This document shows, piece by piece, positions 15,676-17,532 of a DNA stretch of 17,532 bases (within the stretch, counting starts at the first letter, position 1; every line of letters begins with the position of its first letter). Location: assembly GCA_945861125.1 (NCBI GenBank), contig CAMASZ010000008.1, positions 1 to 17,532 of the forward strand, read 5' to 3'. This DNA is from Rickettsia typhi (lineage in GTDB: Bacteria > Pseudomonadota > Alphaproteobacteria > Rickettsiales > UBA1997). The notes beneath the pieces were generated by a model. That model worked only from the letters and a program-made list of their open reading frames with translations, was not told where the DNA came from and did no database searches. A program made the position numbers and the translations under genes.

Positions 15676-17532
15676 TGATTACAGAGCTAAATACAAAATC
15701 CAAAACCATAGTAATCTCTACATTGCTAATTTTACTTATTATCTTATCTAATATTAATTTAGCTTTTAGTGCAACTGATTATGGAGTTGGAAGAGTAAGA
15801 ACTTGTAATAGTGACGGCTCAGTTGAAGGATTTAACGCTTTTGATTTAACCTCGGGTGGCAAAGAGATAGAATTTACAATGTCAAATCCTACTTGCTATG
15901 CTATAGCGATTGCAACTTACGCCGCAGTAAAAGCTTCAATCTCTGCAATGAATGGAATTTGTGGTACTGGCCCAGTTACACCAAGAATTCTTCCCTCACC
16001 TTTTCTTGATGCAAGAGACATAACAAAAGCTACAATAAAAGCTGTAAATAGTAAAAATGCTGCTTGTGGTGGAGCAGTTTCTACCGCATCAGCTGCTATG
16101 CTATCTTCATTGGCAGCAATTGGAGGAATTCACACCACTTCATCAAAACTTTATCCAATAATTAGAGTTTGTGGAGCAAATTGGTACAAACCAAATTCTG
16201 CAAACTACACAATTGGCGATCCAGATTACAAATTAACTGTAGAAAATGAGGTAAAGAAAATTTCTTCAACTTCAGCAGCAAAACTAGTACTTGCAGATGT
16301 AGATGGCAACGAAGATAATTACTATCGACAATATTATTACAATGGAATTGAAGTTGAAGATAACCCCTCTGATGGCGAGAAATGCCTAGATCCAACTAAT
16401 GGTAATAAACCACAGAAATATTATTTTAGAGGATTTCAAACTCCTAATTTTAATTGTGAAAAATTTCTAAACAACCAATCAAGTGATTATCTTAAAGCTT
16501 ATGAATGTTGTATAAAAAGAAGTAAATACTATATTTGCCTTGAGTATGATTCAAACTATTACGTTAGTTCTGGATTAGTACCAACACAAACCAAAAGATT
16601 ACTATGTAGAGCTGGAGAAAGGTGCACTATCGAAGGTATAGTATTTCAAACCAATTCATTATATAAGGGTTCATTAATTTGCGCCGAAACATACAGCTTA
16701 TGTCCATTTAACTTTTCTGTTGGAGGCGGATCACAACAATGCGATTACTTTAAAGATGGAAAAACTGACTCATCTGGAGTTTTTACGGCGATAACTAAAG
16801 AGCAGGTTGAGAGTGGAAATTGCGCTGGCTTAAGCGATATAAGATATGATGATTGTAGTTTTAATGAAAAGGCCGGAAAGTGTAAAAATTATTGTCAGTA
16901 TTTAAGACACTGCGTTAGAACATCTGATCCAAAATCAATATATGTTAGTAGCTTAACTTCGCCTTATTTTTCTAACGCCTGCATAGATTTTGCTGGAGAT
17001 TCATTGAATAAAGAAAAAACCTTTGATTTTGGAGTTACTAAAGGAAAACACTTCAGCGCTCCGATAGCGCAATGCTTCAAAGAAAGTTTAGAAAATTTAT
17101 TCAATAATAAAGTTGGTCATAGCCGTTGCTCAAATAACTCTGAATCGCCATCTTATTCCGCCAATTCAAGAGGAGTATGTGCAAGTGGAAATTATCTAAA
17201 TATTAATTCGATTACATATAAGAAAGGTAACATAGCAAAAACAACTTCTTATTTTCAAAAACTGCAGGACAACTTAAGGTTGGCTGTAAAATTGGTTATT
17301 ATATTATCAATAATGTTTTATGGCTCCAATTTATTGATTGGAAAATCCTCTTTATCTAATCGAAAAGAAATAATTCTTTTTGTACTAAAAATCTCATTAG
17401 TTGGCTATTTTACACTAAGTAATGCATGGCAAACAAAATTCTTCTCTGCCGTATATAACACGGCAACAGATTTTTCAATGATGTTTTTTAAATATCGCAC
17501 AATAAATGACGAAAAAAAGGATGATGGTTGTA
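15675..17532 (+). CDS. virB6: Cysteine-rich VirB6-family protein, Rickettsiales type (3' end outside window)
   Basis: An uninterrupted frame of 619 codons runs from a GTG overlapping the virB4 stop to the window end. GTG is preferred because the first in-frame ATG lies beyond the signal sequence. Residues 8-32 form a Sec-type signal (TIVISTLLILLIILSN core, cleavage near 30-33). Residues 33-532 form a large, probably periplasmic region with 24 cysteines, including one Cys-Cys pair, and no similarity I recognise beyond rickettsial VirB6 N-terminal extensions. Two hydrophobic helices follow (about 536-556 and 565-582), starting the TrbL/VirB6 channel domain, which continues past the edge. VirB6 forms part of the inner-membrane channel of the secretion system. 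Rickettsiales carry several such enlarged paralogues in tandem after virB4. Family assignment rests on position and architecture more than on motifs. Confidence 0.85.
   Translation, partial: MITELNTKSKTIVISTLLILLIILSNINLAFSATDYGVGRVRTCNSDGSVEGFNAFDLTSGGKEIEFTMSNPTCYAIAIATYAAVKASISAMNGICGTGPVTPRILPSPFLDARDITKATIKAVNSKNAACGGAVSTASAAMLSSLAAIGGIHTTSSKLYPIIRVCGANWYKPNSANYTIGDPDYKLTVENEVKKISSTSAAKLVLADVDGNEDNYYRQYYYNGIEVEDNPSDGEKCLDPTNGNKPQKYYFRGFQTPNFNCEKFLNNQSSDYLKAYECCIKRSKYYICLEYDSNYYVSSGLVPTQTKRLLCRAGERCTIEGIVFQTNSLYKGSLICAETYSLCPFNFSVGGGSQQCDYFKDGKTDSSGVFTAITKEQVESGNCAGLSDIRYDDCSFNEKAGKCKNYCQYLRHCVRTSDPKSIYVSSLTSPYFSNACIDFAGDSLNKEKTFDFGVTKGKHFSAPIAQCFKESLENLFNNKVGHSRCSNNSESPSYSANSRGVCASGNYLNINSITYKKGNIAKTTSYFQKLQDNLRLAVKLVIILSIMFYGSNLLIGKSSLSNRKEIILFVLKISLVGYFTLSNAWQTKFFSAVYNTATDFSMMFFKYRTINDEKKDDGC

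Noticed and set aside
16162..16395. 77-codon minus-strand frame inside virB6
   Set aside because: It is antisense to an open frame with a signal peptide and patterned cysteines, and it looks like no known protein.

Overview
This is an AT-rich window (roughly 30% GC by eye). It reads as chromosome from an alphaproteobacterium of the Rickettsiales or a close relative. The main evidence is at the right edge: a VirB4 ATPase gene followed at once by a long, cysteine-rich, signal-peptide-bearing VirB6 protein, the layout of the Rickettsiales vir (rvh-type) type IV secretion system. An AmpG-like permease, small intergenic spaces, few Shine-Dalgarno sequences and DsbB, TolB, HslV and PBP2/MreD proteins of alphaproteobacterial character fit this. 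Two genes are uncommon for host-restricted Rickettsiales: a short glucose-6-phosphate isomerase and a PLP-dependent ornithine/lysine-type decarboxylase. A less reduced or environmental member of the order is therefore plausible, but this is inference.

Layout, left to right. (1) typA/bipA, cut at its 5' end by the window edge. (2) tRNA-Cys(GCA) on the minus strand with a recognisable promoter. (3) pgi-dsbB, a plus-strand pair overlapping by 8 bp. (4) A 478-bp convergent spacer packed with two abutting units bounded by inverted repeats. (5) mreD-mrdA (PBP2) on the minus strand, coupled through a Shine-Dalgarno made from the last codons of mreD. (6) A 376-bp spacer with a third, decayed copy of the same repeat. 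(7) A fold-III ornithine/lysine decarboxylase on the minus strand, with two hairpins in front of it. (8) hslV-tolB-yejB, a minus-strand cluster with 4-nt and 1-nt overlaps. (9) ampG, divergent from hslV. (10) virB4 and the start of virB6, which runs off the right edge.

Most genes act at the cell envelope. PBP2 and MreD serve sidewall peptidoglycan synthesis, AmpG muropeptide recycling, TolB the Tol-Pal outer-membrane link, YejB peptide uptake, DsbB disulfide formation, and VirB4/VirB6 type IV secretion. Several genes lack their usual neighbours here: hslV has no hslU, yejB no yejA/E/F, mreD no mreC, and virB4 no virB3. This scattering is typical of rearranged Rickettsiales genomes.

The most interesting undescribed item is the roughly 170-210 bp repeat family seen as two tandem copies after dsbB and one degenerate copy between mreD and the decarboxylase. 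The two tandem copies share ATACCAA...TTGGTAT ends. All three carry the same internal motif. A fragment forms the last codons of dsbB. It looks like a MITE-type or palindromic-repeat family.
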